A stretch of 64,000 bases of DNA, from positions 248,001 through 312,000 of the forward strand of contig CALGMA010000008.1 of NCBI GenBank assembly GCA_937959265.1. The letters are read 5' to 3'. Both the position numbers and the translations under genes were made by a program. This stretch comes from an uncultured Anaerolineae bacterium. GTDB taxonomy: Bacteria; Chloroflexota; Anaerolineae; J036; Brachytrichaceae. Of this stretch, positions 8,560-17,942 are shown one piece after another. How positions within the stretch are numbered: the first letter of the stretch is position 1; each line of letters begins with the position of its first letter. The notes below the pieces were generated by a model. That model saw only the letters and a list, made by a program, of their open reading frames with translations, had not been told where the DNA came from and ran no database searches.

Positions 8560-10728
8560 ATGCCAGAGTTCAAGGTGCATTCCCCCTTTCAGCCCACCGG
8601 CGACCAGCCGCAGGCGATCGAGGCGCTCGTCGCCAGCCTGAACGCCGGCAACCGCTACACCACGCTGCTCGGCGCAACTGGCACCGGCAAGACCTTTACC
8701 ATCGCCAAGGTCATCGAGCGCGTGCAGCGGCCCACGCTCGTCATCGCCCATAATAAGACGCTTGCTGCGCAGCTCTATGCCGAGTTCAAAGAGTTCTTCC
8801 CGGAGAACGCGGTCGAATACTTCGTCAGCTATTACGACTACTATCAGCCCGAAGCCTACGTGCCGCGCTATGACCTATACATCGAGAAGGACGCCTCGAT
8901 CAACGATGAAATAGATCGGTTGCGCCTGGCCGCAACCAGCTCGCTGATGAGCCGGCGTGATGTGATCATCGTTGCCTCGGTGTCATGCATCTACGGTGTG
9001 GGCAACCCGGAAGACTATGGGCGCTTTGTCGTCAAGTTGGCGCAGGGGGAAGTGCGCCGCCGCGACGTGGTGCTGCGCATGTTGGTGGCGATCCAGTACG
9101 AGCGCAACGATGCCAACCTCACCCGTGGGCGCTTCCGCGTGCGCGGCGACACGCTCGAGGTGCAGCCGGCCTATGCCGAGACGGCTTATCGCATCGAGTT
9201 CTTCGGCGACGAGATCGAGCGCATCACCGAAATTGACACGCTCACCGGCGAAATCCTCAAAGTGCTGCCGGAGATCGAAATCTACCCGGCCAAGCATTAC
9301 ATTACGCCTCAGGAGAAACTGCAACGCGCTATCCGCGAGATCGAGCAGGAGCTGGAAGAACGCATCGCCTTCTTCAAGTCGCAGGAGAAGTATCTAGAGG
9401 CGCAGCGCATCGAGCAGCGCACGCGCTACGACATTGAGATGCTGCGCGAGGTCGGCTTCACCAGCGGCATCGAGAACTACTCGCGCTTGCTCGACGGCCG
9501 GCCGCCTGGCACGCCGCCCTTCACCCTGCTGGACTACTTCCCAGATGACTTCCTGCTGGTGATTGACGAAAGCCACATGACTATCCCGCAGATCCGCGGC
9601 ATGTACAACGGTGACCGCGAGCGGAAGCAGGTGCTGGTGGATTACGGCTTTCGCTTGCCCAGCGCGCTCGATAACCGGCCGCTCAAGTTCGAGGAATTCG
9701 AGCAGCGCTTCCGCCAAGTGATCTTCACCAGCGCCACGCCTGGCCCGTACGAGCTGCAACACAGCGCAGTGGTCGTGGATCAAGTCATCCGCCCGACCGG
9801 CGTCCTGGATCCGGTGGTCGAGGTGAAGGCGGTGCGCGGGCAGGTGGACGACCTGATCGGCGAAGTTCGCGAACGCGTGGCGCGCGGTGAACGCGCGCTC
9901 GTCACTACACTGACCAAGCGCATGGCCGAGGACCTGACTGGCTACCTACAGGAGCTGGGCATTAAGGTCCAGTACTTGCACAGCGAGGTGCAAACCGTCG
10001 AGCGCGTCGAGATCCTGCGCGATCTGCGCCTGGGTGAATACGATGTGGTGGTCGGCATCAACCTATTGCGCGAGGGGCTGGATTTGCCGGAGGTGTCCCT
10101 CGTGGCCATCCTCGATGCCGACAAAGAGGGCTTCCTACGCAGCGCCACGTCGCTCATCCAGACCATCGGCCGGGCGGCCCGCCACGTCAACGGCAAGGTC
10201 ATCATGTATGCCGACACGATGACCGACTCGATGCGCAGTGCAATCGAGGAGACCGAGCGCCGACGCGCCAAGCAGATCGCTTACAACGAAGCGCATGGCA
10301 TCCAACCGCAATCCATCTACAAGGCGATTCGCGATTTGACCGACCGTGTCAAGGTGGCTGAGGGCAAAGCCGGCTACGAGGCAAAACGCAAGGCCCAGGA
10401 ATCGGGTGGGTTGCTCGCTGTGCGCCTGGCTTCGTTGCCGAAGGGTGAGCAGAAGCGCCTCATCGCCGAGCTGGAGGAGCAGATGCGCCAGGCAGCCAGA
10501 GACCTGGAATTTGAGAAGGCTGCCATGCTGCGCGACCAGATTCTGGAGCTGCGTCAGTTGCTCAGCGATGTGGACGACCGGACGCCGGAATGGGAAAAGA
10601 TCCGCCGTATGCGCGATTACGGCGTGGGCGGCGATGAGGAACGCCAGCTCGCCGGTGAGGCCGCCCAAACGTCTACGAGCTACACCATCAAGAAGCCGAA
10701 GAAAGCCGGCCCGCGCAGGCGGCGCTGA
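8560..10728 (+). CDS. uvrB: UvrABC system protein B
   Basis: This 722-residue DNA helicase-like subunit receives damaged DNA from UvrA and recruits UvrC for incision. Visible are Walker [13 protein letters not shown] (38-49), the beta-hairpin motif [12 protein letters not shown] that is inserted into the damaged duplex, the DESH box in [13 protein letters not shown], helicase motif [12 protein letters not shown], and a C-terminal UVR domain ([21 protein letters not shown]) that binds UvrC. Length and domains are normal; a basic tail ([12 protein letters not shown]) follows. The gene is alone on its strand here and divergent from the sugar operon. Confidence 0.97.
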   Translation: MPEFKVHSPFQPTGDQPQAIEALVASLNAGNRYTTLLGATGTGKTFTIAKVIERVQRPTLVIAHNKTLAAQLYAEFKEFFPENAVEYFVSYYDYYQPEAYVPRYDLYIEKDASINDEIDRLRLAATSSLMSRRDVIIVASVSCIYGVGNPEDYGRFVVKLAQGEVRRRDVVLRMLVAIQYERNDANLTRGRFRVRGDTLEVQPAYAETAYRIEFFGDEIERITEIDTLTGEILKVLPEIEIYPAKHYITPQEKLQRAIREIEQELEERIAFFKSQEKYLEAQRIEQRTRYDIEMLREVGFTSGIENYSRLLDGRPPGTPPFTLLDYFPDDFLLVIDESHMTIPQIRGMYNGDRERKQVLVDYGFRLPSALDNRPLKFEEFEQRFRQVIFTSATPGPYELQHSAVVVDQVIRPTGVLDPVVEVKAVRGQVDDLIGEVRERVARGERALVTTLTKRMAEDLTGYLQELGIKVQYLHSEVQTVERVEILRDLRLGEYDVVVGINLLREGLDLPEVSLVAILDADKEGFLRSATSLIQTIGRAARHVNGKVIMYADTMTDSMRSAIEETERRRAKQIAYNEAHGIQPQSIYKAIRDLTDRVKVAEGKAGYEAKRKAQESGGLLAVRLASLPKGEQKRLIAELEEQMRQAARDLEFEKAAMLRDQILELRQLLSDVDDRTPEWEKIRRMRDYGVGGDEERQLAGEAAQTSTSYTIKKPKKAGPRRRR

Positions 10729-10753
10729 TGCCTGCGGGGTGATCAGGTCGAGC

Positions 10754-10783
10754 GGGTAGGTGAAGGCATTGCCTTCGTCTCCC
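10754..10783. repeat. Short palindrome (copy 2 of a dispersed family)
   Basis: The segment reads GGGTAGGTGAAGGCA, a T, then a right arm TGCCTTCGTCTCCC with a few mismatches. The core AGGCATTGCCTTCG is shared with 761-783 and 41228-41260. It lies 25 bases after uvrB and could act as a 3' mRNA hairpin. Confidence 0.6.
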
Positions 10784-10874
10784 TGAATTTACCGCGCTCG
10801 CGCGCTCGTCTGGTTAACGTGAGCAGCGCGTATATCCCATCGCCGAGCTTTTCAGATGCCCTACAATCTCGGGT

Positions 10875-11813
10875 ATGGCATCTGCACCTATCATTGTCCT
10901 GGCCAATGCGGAGATTCGCGACGAGTTCATCATGGAGGGCATGCAGCGGCTGCGGCGCGGCGCGAGCGCCGGTGACGTTGCCGAATTCATCGCTTGCGCA
11001 GTCGAAGACGATCCCGAGGAGCACACCGTCGGCTACGGCGGATGGCCGAACATCCTGGGCGAAGTCGAGCTGGATGCTTCTTTCATGGACGGCGCAACGC
11101 TGCGCGCCGGCGCAGTTGCTGGGCTGAAGGGATTCCGCCATCCGATCAGCGTCGCTCGGCAAGTGATGCTGCGCCTGCCGCATGTTTTGCTGGCTGGCGA
11201 GGGCGCCGCGCGCTTTGCGATCGAAATCGGCGCCGAGCGACGCGACATGCTCTCGCCGGAAGCCCGGGCTGCCTGGCAGCAGCGCATCGCCGAGGTTGTC
11301 CAGCACGAGGAAGAGGATGCGATCACGCTGACAGTGCGCGCGTTGGTCGAACGCCGGGGTAGCGATACGATGAACGTGATCGTCCGCGATGGCGTTGGCG
11401 ATATCTGTAGCGCAGTCAGCACATCGGGTATTGCCTGGAAGTACCCTGGCCGGGTGGGTGACTCACCCCTCATCGGCGCGGGCAATTACTGCGCCAATCG
11501 CTATGGCGCGGCGACCTGCATGGGGCTGGGCGAGGCGGCCATACGTGTTGGCGCGGCGGCCCAGGCGGTGATGCTGATGCGTCTGGGCTGGTCGCTGGAG
11601 GCGGCCGGCCGCGAGGTGGTGTGCCAGTTGTCCACGCTGCTCGGCGAATCTAACGCAGCAGATCATATGCGCCGTGCCGACTGGGTGCGCATCTTGCTCA
11701 TGGATGCCGCCGGCAACGTCGGCGCGTTCGCCACGCGGCCCGGGCTAAGCTATAAGGTGCAAACCGCCGACGATCCCTGGCCGATCACACGTGAGGTGGT
11801 GTGTCCGGCGTAG
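10875..11813 (+). CDS. N(4)-(beta-N-acetylglucosaminyl)-L-asparaginase / isoaspartyl peptidase family
   Basis: The 312-residue Ntn-hydrolase is made as a precursor that cleaves itself before a Thr. The likely cut is in SDTMNV, freeing Thr165 as nucleophile. It is followed by AVSTSGIAWKYPG and GRVGDSPLIGAGNYC, the signature of glycosylasparaginases, where the Arg holds the substrate carboxylate. It would hydrolyse an Asn-linked amide such as GlcNAc-Asn or isoaspartyl peptides; which one cannot be decided. No signal peptide is seen. The downstream kinase gene overlaps it by 13 bases. Confidence 0.85.
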   Translation: MASAPIIVLANAEIRDEFIMEGMQRLRRGASAGDVAEFIACAVEDDPEEHTVGYGGWPNILGEVELDASFMDGATLRAGAVAGLKGFRHPISVARQVMLRLPHVLLAGEGAARFAIEIGAERRDMLSPEARAAWQQRIAEVVQHEEEDAITLTVRALVERRGSDTMNVIVRDGVGDICSAVSTSGIAWKYPGRVGDSPLIGAGNYCANRYGAATCMGLGEAAIRVGAAAQAVMLMRLGWSLEAAGREVVCQLSTLLGESNAADHMRRADWVRILLMDAAGNVGAFATRPGLSYKVQTADDPWPITREVVCPA

Positions 11814-12829
11814 GTGTCACGCAGATCGAGCTGGCCGCGATATGGGATGTCCCGGCCGGCTGCGTCCTTCGTCCACTGGGGCGCGGCTACAACAACTATC
11901 TGTACCGTCTGCACGATGGTGCCGGCGCGCCGCTGCCGTACGTGCTGCGCGTGTATGGCAATCACGCCAACCCGAAATACATCCAGCATGAGATGGACGT
12001 GCTGATGCATTTGGCCAGACAGCCGTTGCCTTTCGCGGTGCCGGCACCCATCCTCACCCGGCGCAGAGAACCCTGGGCCTTGGTGGATAACGGGCAGCAT
12101 GTGCGATTGATGGTGCTCATCCCATTCATCCGCGGCGAGAATCCCGTTGTCTACGATCTGGGGCAGGCCGAAGGCGCCGGTGAGGCAATGGCCGTGTTGC
12201 ACGCTGCGCTCGCGCGGGTAGAGTCGCGCGGCGTCGGCGCACCCCGGCCGTATATCGAGTTGGGTCGTGTACATCCGCTGGTGCCCGACCCATTCGAGGC
12301 GATGCGCGCTGTGGGATCGTTGGCGTCGCGGGTGGACGTGGCGCGCGTAGACGCCGTGCTCGAGCGCATCTATGTGCACGAAAAGCAGATTCGCGCGTTG
12401 CCCCAACAGCTCATCCACGGCGACTACATCACCGGCAACCTCTTGATGGATGGCCCACGCGTCACGGCCGTGTTGGACTTTGAGAACTGCGCGTTCAACC
12501 CGCGCGGCATGGACTTCGCCATCGCTATGGATGCGTGGTGCTGGGACGTGATGGGCAGCGGGCGAGAGCAGGAGCGCATCGCTGCACTGGCGCGCGGCTA
12601 CGCGCGTGCGGGACGCCTGAGCGACGCCGAGATTGCGCTGCTGCCGGTGATGGTGCTGCTGCGCAACGCCAATGTGCTCATGCACCTCATCGGCCGCTTC
12701 CTGAGCAACCTCAGTCCCTACGTGGACGTGGCGAGCTGGCTGGAGTCGCTCGCGCGCGTGGATGCCTGGCTCACGCTCTACGGTGAGCAGTTGACGTCGT
12801 GTGTGCGTCAGCACTTGGGCGAAGGCTAA
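11801..12829 (+). CDS. APH/homoserine-kinase-II-like phosphotransferase
   Basis: The 342-residue protein belongs to the aminoglycoside phosphotransferase fold. It has the catalytic loop LIHGDYITGN (Asp208) and the metal Asp in VTAVLDFEN (Asp226), with RPLGRGYNNYLYRL as the ATP loop region. Its start is GTG, 13 bases inside the preceding asparaginase gene, so the two are translated together. It phosphorylates a small hydroxyl-bearing compound with ATP. The pairing suggests that the substrate is released by the amidohydrolase, but this is inference. Confidence 0.85.
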   Translation: MSGVGVTQIELAAIWDVPAGCVLRPLGRGYNNYLYRLHDGAGAPLPYVLRVYGNHANPKYIQHEMDVLMHLARQPLPFAVPAPILTRRREPWALVDNGQHVRLMVLIPFIRGENPVVYDLGQAEGAGEAMAVLHAALARVESRGVGAPRPYIELGRVHPLVPDPFEAMRAVGSLASRVDVARVDAVLERIYVHEKQIRALPQQLIHGDYITGNLLMDGPRVTAVLDFENCAFNPRGMDFAIAMDAWCWDVMGSGREQERIAALARGYARAGRLSDAEIALLPVMVLLRNANVLMHLIGRFLSNLSPYVDVASWLESLARVDAWLTLYGEQLTSCVRQHLGEG

Positions 12830-12843
12830 GGATGCACCCGGGG

Positions 12844-14238
12844 CTATAGCTGCGCCGCGGGGAGTGTGAGCGTCACCATAGTGCCGGCGCCCGGCTGGCT
12901 GGCGATCTGCACCTCACCTTGCATGGCCTCCACCAGCGCCTTGACGATAGATAGCCCAAGCCCGCTGCTGCCTTTGCGTGAGTGCGCAGTGTCGGCCTGG
13001 TAGAAGCGCTCGAACACGTGCGGCAGATGTTCGGGCGCGATGCCCTCGCCGGTGTCGCTCACGCTGATCGTCACGCGCCGGCCGCTCGTGGCTGCGCGCA
13101 ACGTGATGTGGCCGCCGGCCGGTGTGTGGCGCAAGGCGTTGTCCAGGAGTGCGATCAGCACCTGGCGCAGGTGCGTGGCGTCGGCCCGCGCGACCGCTGT
13201 CGTCGGCTCGATGTGCAGCGCGATCCCGCGCTCGCCGCAGGCACGCGACCATGCCTCGCGGATGGCGTCGAACAGCGCGCCAAGCGACAACGGCTTGATC
13301 TCCAGCGACAGCCGGCCGGCGTCGACTCGCGAAAGCAACAGCAGGTCGCTGATGAGCGCGTTCATGTGGCGCGTCTCCTGGGTGATGTTGGTGAGCAGTT
13401 CACCGCGCTCGTCGTCGGGCGTATCCTGGCGCAGCGCAACGTCGGCGCTGAGCTGGATCAGCGTTAGCGGCGCACGTAGCTCGTGGCTGGCGTTGGCGAT
13501 GAACTCCCGTTGCCGGTCCCAGGTTGCCTGAACGGGACGGATCGCCCTGCCGGCGATGACCCAGCTCACTAACGTGGCCATGGCCACCATCCCTCCGCCG
13601 GCGACGAGCAGGCCGAGCAACAACTGGCGCAGGATCAGCTCCTGCTCGGTGAGCGGACGGCCGGTCTGGAAATAGAGCGTCGGCCCCTCGCTGTGTGACG
13701 GGTAGGTGAGCAGGCGCACCGGCTCACCGTTAGCCGTGCGCACCGTGCGCAGGTCGTAGGGCGCGCCTTGTTGAATGGCGCGGATGGCGTCCACGCTGGG
13801 GGTGAAGCCGGCGGGGGTGAATACCGGCAGCACGCGATAGCGCCCCTGATCGTCTAGCCAGAGCAGAAACGTGTTGCTCAGCGCTTCGAGTGCATTACCC
13901 TCCACGCCTGGTGCGCTTGATTTATATTTCTCTTCCTTCTCGTCGTCATCGTCGTCATCCTTGAAGCGTGCTTTCAGAACGTCTTCCCATTCCACCTGGC
14001 TCAAGCGAAGCCACTCTAAGTTTGCGCGATGTAGCTCCTCCGGCAGCGGCTGGCCGAGCTGGACGAATTCCATGGCCATTCGACTGCGCAGGGCCAGGTC
14101 GGTCGTTGTCTGGAAGTAAAAGCTGAGCAGTCCATAGGACAAGCCGCCGATCAGCGCAATGAAAGCCAGCGCCGCAGCAGCATAGGTCAAGGTGAGCCGA
14201 AGGCGTAGGTGTTGGAGTAAGCGTCGCTCGGTGGTCAT
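12844..14238 (-). CDS. Sensor histidine kinase with an acidic extracytoplasmic loop
   Basis: The 464-residue membrane kinase has helix 1 at 19-41 and helix 2 at 205-228. Between them is a sensor region of about 160 residues with a run of six Asp (94-99) followed by EKEEK. The HisKA box FIANASHELRAPL holds phospho-acceptor His252. The ATPase domain has DNALRHTP (N box), DTGEGI (G1) and SSGLGLSIV (G2). The acidic run suggests cation sensing. Its start overlaps the response regulator end by 4 bases. The pair is divergent from the PepSY-like gene, its most likely target. Confidence 0.93.
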   Translation of the reverse strand: MTTERRLLQHLRLRLTLTYAAAALAFIALIGGLSYGLLSFYFQTTTDLALRSRMAMEFVQLGQPLPEELHRANLEWLRLSQVEWEDVLKARFKDDDDDDEKEEKYKSSAPGVEGNALEALSNTFLLWLDDQGRYRVLPVFTPAGFTPSVDAIRAIQQGAPYDLRTVRTANGEPVRLLTYPSHSEGPTLYFQTGRPLTEQELILRQLLLGLLVAGGGMVAMATLVSWVIAGRAIRPVQATWDRQREFIANASHELRAPLTLIQLSADVALRQDTPDDERGELLTNITQETRHMNALISDLLLLSRVDAGRLSLEIKPLSLGALFDAIREAWSRACGERGIALHIEPTTAVARADATHLRQVLIALLDNALRHTPAGGHITLRAATSGRRVTISVSDTGEGIAPEHLPHVFERFYQADTAHSRKGSSGLGLSIVKALVEAMQGEVQIASQPGAGTMVTLTLPAAQL

Positions 14239-14912
14239 GGCGCAAGCCGATAGCCGAGGCCGCGCACGGTTTCGATCAGGTCGCGGCTCGATGCGTTCAC
14301 CTGTAACTTGCGGCGCAGATACGAGATGTAAATATCCACCATCTTAGGTTGGACGTCTCGCTCATGCGCCCAGATGCGGTTCAGGATTTGCTCGCGACTG
14401 AGCACCTGGTTGCAGTTGCGCATGAGGTACTCCATCAGCTCCCATTCGGTGGGCGTCAACTCGATGGTGACTTCGCCACGATGCAGCGTGTGCTCGGCCA
14501 GGTTCATGCGGAGTTCGCCGCATTCCAGGGCGGACCCGTCGGGACTGCTGATGTCGTAGCGACGGCCGAGCGCCCGCACGCGCGCCAGCAGTTCCTCCAT
14601 CGCAAAAGGCTTGATCAGGTAGTCGTCGGCCCCGCTGTCCAGACCCAGCACGCGGTCCTCCACCTGGTCGCGCGCGGTGAGCATCAAGATTGGCAAGCGT
14701 AAGCGCGCGCGACGCACAGCCAGGCAGATGGTGCGGCCATCGCGCAGCGGCAGCATCCAGTCCACGATGGCAACGTCGTATGTGTTGCTAAGCGCCATCT
14801 CCAGGCCGGTGTCTCCGTCGTGCGCCACGTCGGCTTGCACACCTTCGCGTCTAAATACTCGCGCAATGAGTTGGGCGAGTTGCTTGTCGTCTTCGATGAT
14901 GAGCACGTGCAT
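14235..14912 (-). CDS. OmpR/PhoB-family response regulator
   Basis: The 225-residue regulator has an N-terminal receiver (LIIEDD, phosphorylated Asp51 in VAIVDWMLP, Thr in MLTARD, Lys in YLIKPF) and a C-terminal winged helix (ELTPTEWELMEYL ... DIYISYLRRKL ... VRGLGYRL). The frame is open to 14996, but the receiver fold begins at the ATG at 14912. It is co-transcribed with the kinase gene (ATGA overlap). It presumably controls the divergent PepSY/ApbE/cytochrome genes from the 142-base gap. Confidence 0.94.
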   Translation of the reverse strand: MHVLIIEDDKQLAQLIARVFRREGVQADVAHDGDTGLEMALSNTYDVAIVDWMLPLRDGRTICLAVRRARLRLPILMLTARDQVEDRVLGLDSGADDYLIKPFAMEELLARVRALGRRYDISSPDGSALECGELRMNLAEHTLHRGEVTIELTPTEWELMEYLMRNCNQVLSREQILNRIWAHERDVQPKMVDIYISYLRRKLQVNASSRDLIETVRGLGYRLAP

Positions 14913-15054
14913 GCATTCTGATTGTGCCCCAAAAATCGTTGGAGAACGGTATGAGCTTCTTGAGGAAATTCTCAGCCGATGTCTACCCATTTGCAACGAC
15001 GCACCTGCATACTCGCGGGTAAGCTTTCATGGAAGGAGTGTGAACCTACAAAAA

Positions 15055-15789
15055 ATGAAGCAGCGAACCGCCTTTCTCATCACAAGTGGCCTGACTGCCT
15101 TTTTGCTCGTCGGTGTGGGGATGCTCGTCGGCGCAATCAACACCTCGAACACCGCTACTACGGTAAGCGCAACGCCGGTGCCCGAGGCCACCCAGCCGGC
15201 TGCTAATGTCTCTGCGCAATCTCTGGTGATGCCAGAGGTCGCGCAGACGCCGCAAGGGGTGACTGCGCCGGCTGGGACTCCAACAGCTGATCTCTTGGTC
15301 ACGCTTGCTGAGCGCGAGGCGCAGTATCGTGCCTTGATCGAAGAGGCGAACCGCCGTTTGGCACAGGCCAACCAGCAATTGGCGAATTTGGAGCAGCAAT
15401 TGCAAGAGGCGCAGGCGTCACAGCCGGCCGCTGATACCAAAGCGGTTACAAATGTAGCGCAGCCTGCACCGGTTGTGGGTCAACCCCAGCCTCGAGTGGC
15501 GCTCATGCCCCAGCGCGCGCTGGAGATTGCGCTGATCGCTGTCCCTGGCACGGTGGCCCAGCGCATGCCTGAACCGGTGGACTTCCAGGGGGCTGTGGCC
15601 TATGAGGTGCTCCTCAATACAGGCGCCGTCTATGTGGATGCCAATAGCGGTGTGATCCTCTACAACGGCGCAGTAGCCCAAGCCGCGCAACCGGCTTACC
15701 ACTATGACGACGATGACGATGACCACGACGAGGATGACGACGATCACGAGGAACACGAGAAGAAGGAGAAGCATAAGCATAAGGACTGA
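15055..15789 (+). CDS. Anchored PepSY-like protein with Asp/His-rich tail
   Basis: The 244-residue protein has an N-terminal membrane anchor (6-27), a Thr/Pro linker, a coiled coil rich in Gln/Leu (81-121), a PepSY-like segment (147-205: QRALEIALIAVPG ... GAVAYEVLLNTGAVYVDANSG), and a tail at 216-244 of Asp, Glu, His and Lys that looks able to bind metal ions. PepSY domains often sit beside sensor kinases and flavin or iron reductases. The start is uncertain: GTG at 15040 is also in frame, and GGAAGGAG at 15031-15038 is too close to it and rather far from 15055. Confidence 0.7.
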   Translation: MKQRTAFLITSGLTAFLLVGVGMLVGAINTSNTATTVSATPVPEATQPAANVSAQSLVMPEVAQTPQGVTAPAGTPTADLLVTLAEREAQYRALIEEANRRLAQANQQLANLEQQLQEAQASQPAADTKAVTNVAQPAPVVGQPQPRVALMPQRALEIALIAVPGTVAQRMPEPVDFQGAVAYEVLLNTGAVYVDANSGVILYNGAVAQAAQPAYHYDDDDDDHDEDDDDHEEHEKKEKHKHKD

Positions 15790-15845
15790 TTCAGGCAGGC
15801 GCCATCGCAAGCATGGTGAGCGCAACGAGTGAAAGGAGTTTGACG

Positions 15846-16301
15846 ATGACGACCAAGACGACACCACCCGGCCAAGGGCGTGCTGCTCAGCAAGTCGCGG
15901 CGTCGGCTGCTAAGCTGCTCATCGGCGCTGCATCGCTGGCTGCCACGCTCGGCGGCGGGGCGTGGCTCGCCGCTCAGCCGGCGCCATACTCAGACGAGGC
16001 AGCGCAAGGCCAGGCTGAGGTAGCGCCCACTGTTGCCGATGAGGTGAAGAGGGAGGTTCAGATGCCGGTCGTCGAGCCTCTACCTCCCTTGCTAGCAGCG
16101 CAGTCGCAACCGATGTCGGATCCGCTGCCGACCGTTGTGCCACTGCGGCAGGTGCGATTGCCAGCAGCCCCAGCGTCCAACTCGCGCCCTGTGCCACAGC
16201 CGGCGGCTCAAGCTCAAGTGGCGTCTGCCTCAGCGCCTGTGATGCGCCGCGTGCAAGCGCCACCACCGCCGCCGGTTGCGCGTTCGCGCTCCTCTCGCTA
16301 A
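15846..16301 (+). CDS. Small membrane-anchored Ala/Pro-rich protein, unknown function
   Basis: The 151-residue protein has one hydrophobic segment at about 21-45 and then a Pro/Val/Ala-rich, low-complexity outer region ending in MRRVQAPPPPPVARSRSSR. No domain is recognised. GGAG ends 7 bases before the ATG at 15846, which decides the start over 15813. It lies between the PepSY-like gene and apbE (2 bases to the latter) and is probably in the same operon. The Pro-rich stretch may span the cell wall. Confidence 0.6.
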   Translation: MTTKTTPPGQGRAAQQVAASAAKLLIGAASLAATLGGGAWLAAQPAPYSDEAAQGQAEVAPTVADEVKREVQMPVVEPLPPLLAAQSQPMSDPLPTVVPLRQVRLPAAPASNSRPVPQPAAQAQVASASAPVMRRVQAPPPPPVARSRSSR

Positions 16302-16303
16302 CC

Positions 16304-17263
16304 ATGCAGCGCATCCGCTTTCGCGCCATGGGCTGCCAGATGGCGGCGGTGGTGGACTCGGACGCGCCGGAGGCCGCCGAGGCGCTGCGCAACGCGCCGG
16401 TCTGGTTCGAGGTGTGGGAGCAGTGCCTGAGCCGCTTCCGACCATCCAGCGAGCTGAGCCGGCTCAACGCGCGCGCCGGCAAATGGGTGGAGGTGAGCGA
16501 CACGCTGTGGGCGGTGCTGAACGCGGCGCTGGAGGCGGCCCGCTTCACCGATGGCGCCGTGACGCCCACCGTGCACGACGCCCTGACACGCATCGGCTAC
16601 GACCGATCGTTCGACCGGCTGCGCAGCGAAGTTGTCCAACTGGTGGAATTGCCGCCCCCACAGGCCACCGCGGACTGGCAGACCATCGTGCTCGATGCTG
16701 AGCGGCGCGCCGTGTGCCTGCCGCGCGGCGTGCATATTGACTTAGGCGGCGTGGCCAAGGGCTGGTGCGCCGAGCAAGCCGCCCGGCGGCTCGCGCAGAT
16801 CGCGCCGGCGCTGGTGGACGCCGGCGGCGACATCGCGGTTGCGCCGTCCGCCGACCGCCAGACCGCCTTCCCCATCGGCATCGCCGATCCGTTCAGCGAG
16901 GACGGAGACATCGCTCAGGTCGCGCTGGCCGCCGGCTGCGTGGCGACCTCCGGGCGCGACTATCGCCGCTGGGAAGTCAGCGGCCAGATGGCGCATCACC
17001 TCATCGCGCCCCAGACGGGCGCGCCGGCGGAGACCGATGTGCTGGCCGCCACGGTCATCGCGCCGGACGCGCTGCGCGCCGAGGCCGGCGCCAAGGCGGC
17101 CGTGTTGTGGGGCAGCGTGGCCGCTCTGGACTGGCTCGAAGCCCAACCGGAGTTGGCCGGTTTGATCGTGCGCGCGGATGGGCAGGTGCAAATCACCGGC
17201 CAATTCGCGCGCTATGGGATGGTTTTAGGAGTGAACGATGAATCAGCCTCAATCGCTGGATGA
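16304..17263 (+). CDS. apbE: FAD:protein FMN transferase (ApbE family)
   Basis: ApbE attaches FMN through a phosphoester to Ser/Thr of target proteins, using FAD and a divalent metal. The 319-residue protein has FRAMGC near the start, FRPSSELSRLNA, FTDGAVTPTV (the SGGAFDP-type site), HIDLGGVAKGWCAEQ, DAGGDIAV and ATSGRDYRRWEV, then HHLIAPQTGAP. I see no signal peptide or lipobox, whereas many ApbE proteins are periplasmic lipoproteins, so this one may act inside the cell. No FMN-binding-domain target with an SGATxT-type motif is found in the window. The next gene overlaps it by 26 bases. Confidence 0.9.
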   Translation: MQRIRFRAMGCQMAAVVDSDAPEAAEALRNAPVWFEVWEQCLSRFRPSSELSRLNARAGKWVEVSDTLWAVLNAALEAARFTDGAVTPTVHDALTRIGYDRSFDRLRSEVVQLVELPPPQATADWQTIVLDAERRAVCLPRGVHIDLGGVAKGWCAEQAARRLAQIAPALVDAGGDIAVAPSADRQTAFPIGIADPFSEDGDIAQVALAAGCVATSGRDYRRWEVSGQMAHHLIAPQTGAPAETDVLAATVIAPDALRAEAGAKAAVLWGSVAALDWLEAQPELAGLIVRADGQVQITGQFARYGMVLGVNDESASIAG

Positions 17264-17942
17264 GCTTCCGGAAGGATCGTTTGCCGCGCTGATCGGCGCG
17301 CTGCTGGCGGCGGTGGCCGGCGCGGTGTTGGCCCTGCTGGTCGCGCCGATGTATGTGCCGGCGCTGGCCCAATCGTTGCAAGGCGAGTCGCCCAAGGCAT
17401 ACTGGTATTTCTCGCGCAGCACGGCGTTTGTCGCATTCGGCCTGTTGTGGCTCTCGGTTGTGTTTGGCTTGTTGATGACCGGCAAGCTGTCCGCCAGTTG
17501 GCCGGGGCATGTGGTCGCCTTTGAGCTGCACCAATACACCAGCGTGCTGGGGTTGGCGTTTGCGCTCTTCCATGCGCTGGTGCTGCTCGGCGACCGCTAC
17601 ATCAACTACACGCTGGAGCAGTTGCTCGTGCCGATGGGCAGCGTGAACTATCGCGTGGTGGAAGTGGCGCTGGGCCAGGTGGCGTTTTATCTCTTTGCGC
17701 TGGTCACCTTCTCCTTCTACATCCGGCGGGTGATCACGCAGCGCGTGTGGCGGCTGGTCCATTACCTAAGCTTCGCCGTGTTTGTGATGGCGCTGGCGCA
17801 CGGCATCACCGCCGGCAGCGACAGCGGCGACGCGGCGATCCAGGCGCTGTATTGGTTCGCCGGCGGCAGCGTGCTCTTCCTGACGATCTACCGCGTGCTC
17901 AGCCGGTTTGTCCAGCGGCCGGGCCGCGCGGCGGCCGGGTAG
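17238..17942 (+). CDS. Ferric-reductase-like transmembrane cytochrome b
   Basis: The 234-residue membrane protein has about six helices. Conserved His residues lie in FELHQYTSVLGLAFALFHALVLL and in VHYLSFAVFVMALAHGI, the spacing expected for haem b ligands in ferric-reductase-like/MsrQ-type proteins. It lacks a FAD/NAD domain. Overlap with apbE implies joint synthesis and a shared role in electron transfer through the membrane, perhaps to the PepSY-like protein outside. That functional link is inferred. Confidence 0.85.
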   Translation: MNQPQSLDELPEGSFAALIGALLAAVAGAVLALLVAPMYVPALAQSLQGESPKAYWYFSRSTAFVAFGLLWLSVVFGLLMTGKLSASWPGHVVAFELHQYTSVLGLAFALFHALVLLGDRYINYTLEQLLVPMGSVNYRVVEVALGQVAFYLFALVTFSFYIRRVITQRVWRLVHYLSFAVFVMALAHGITAGSDSGDAAIQALYWFAGGSVLFLTIYRVLSRFVQRPGRAAAG

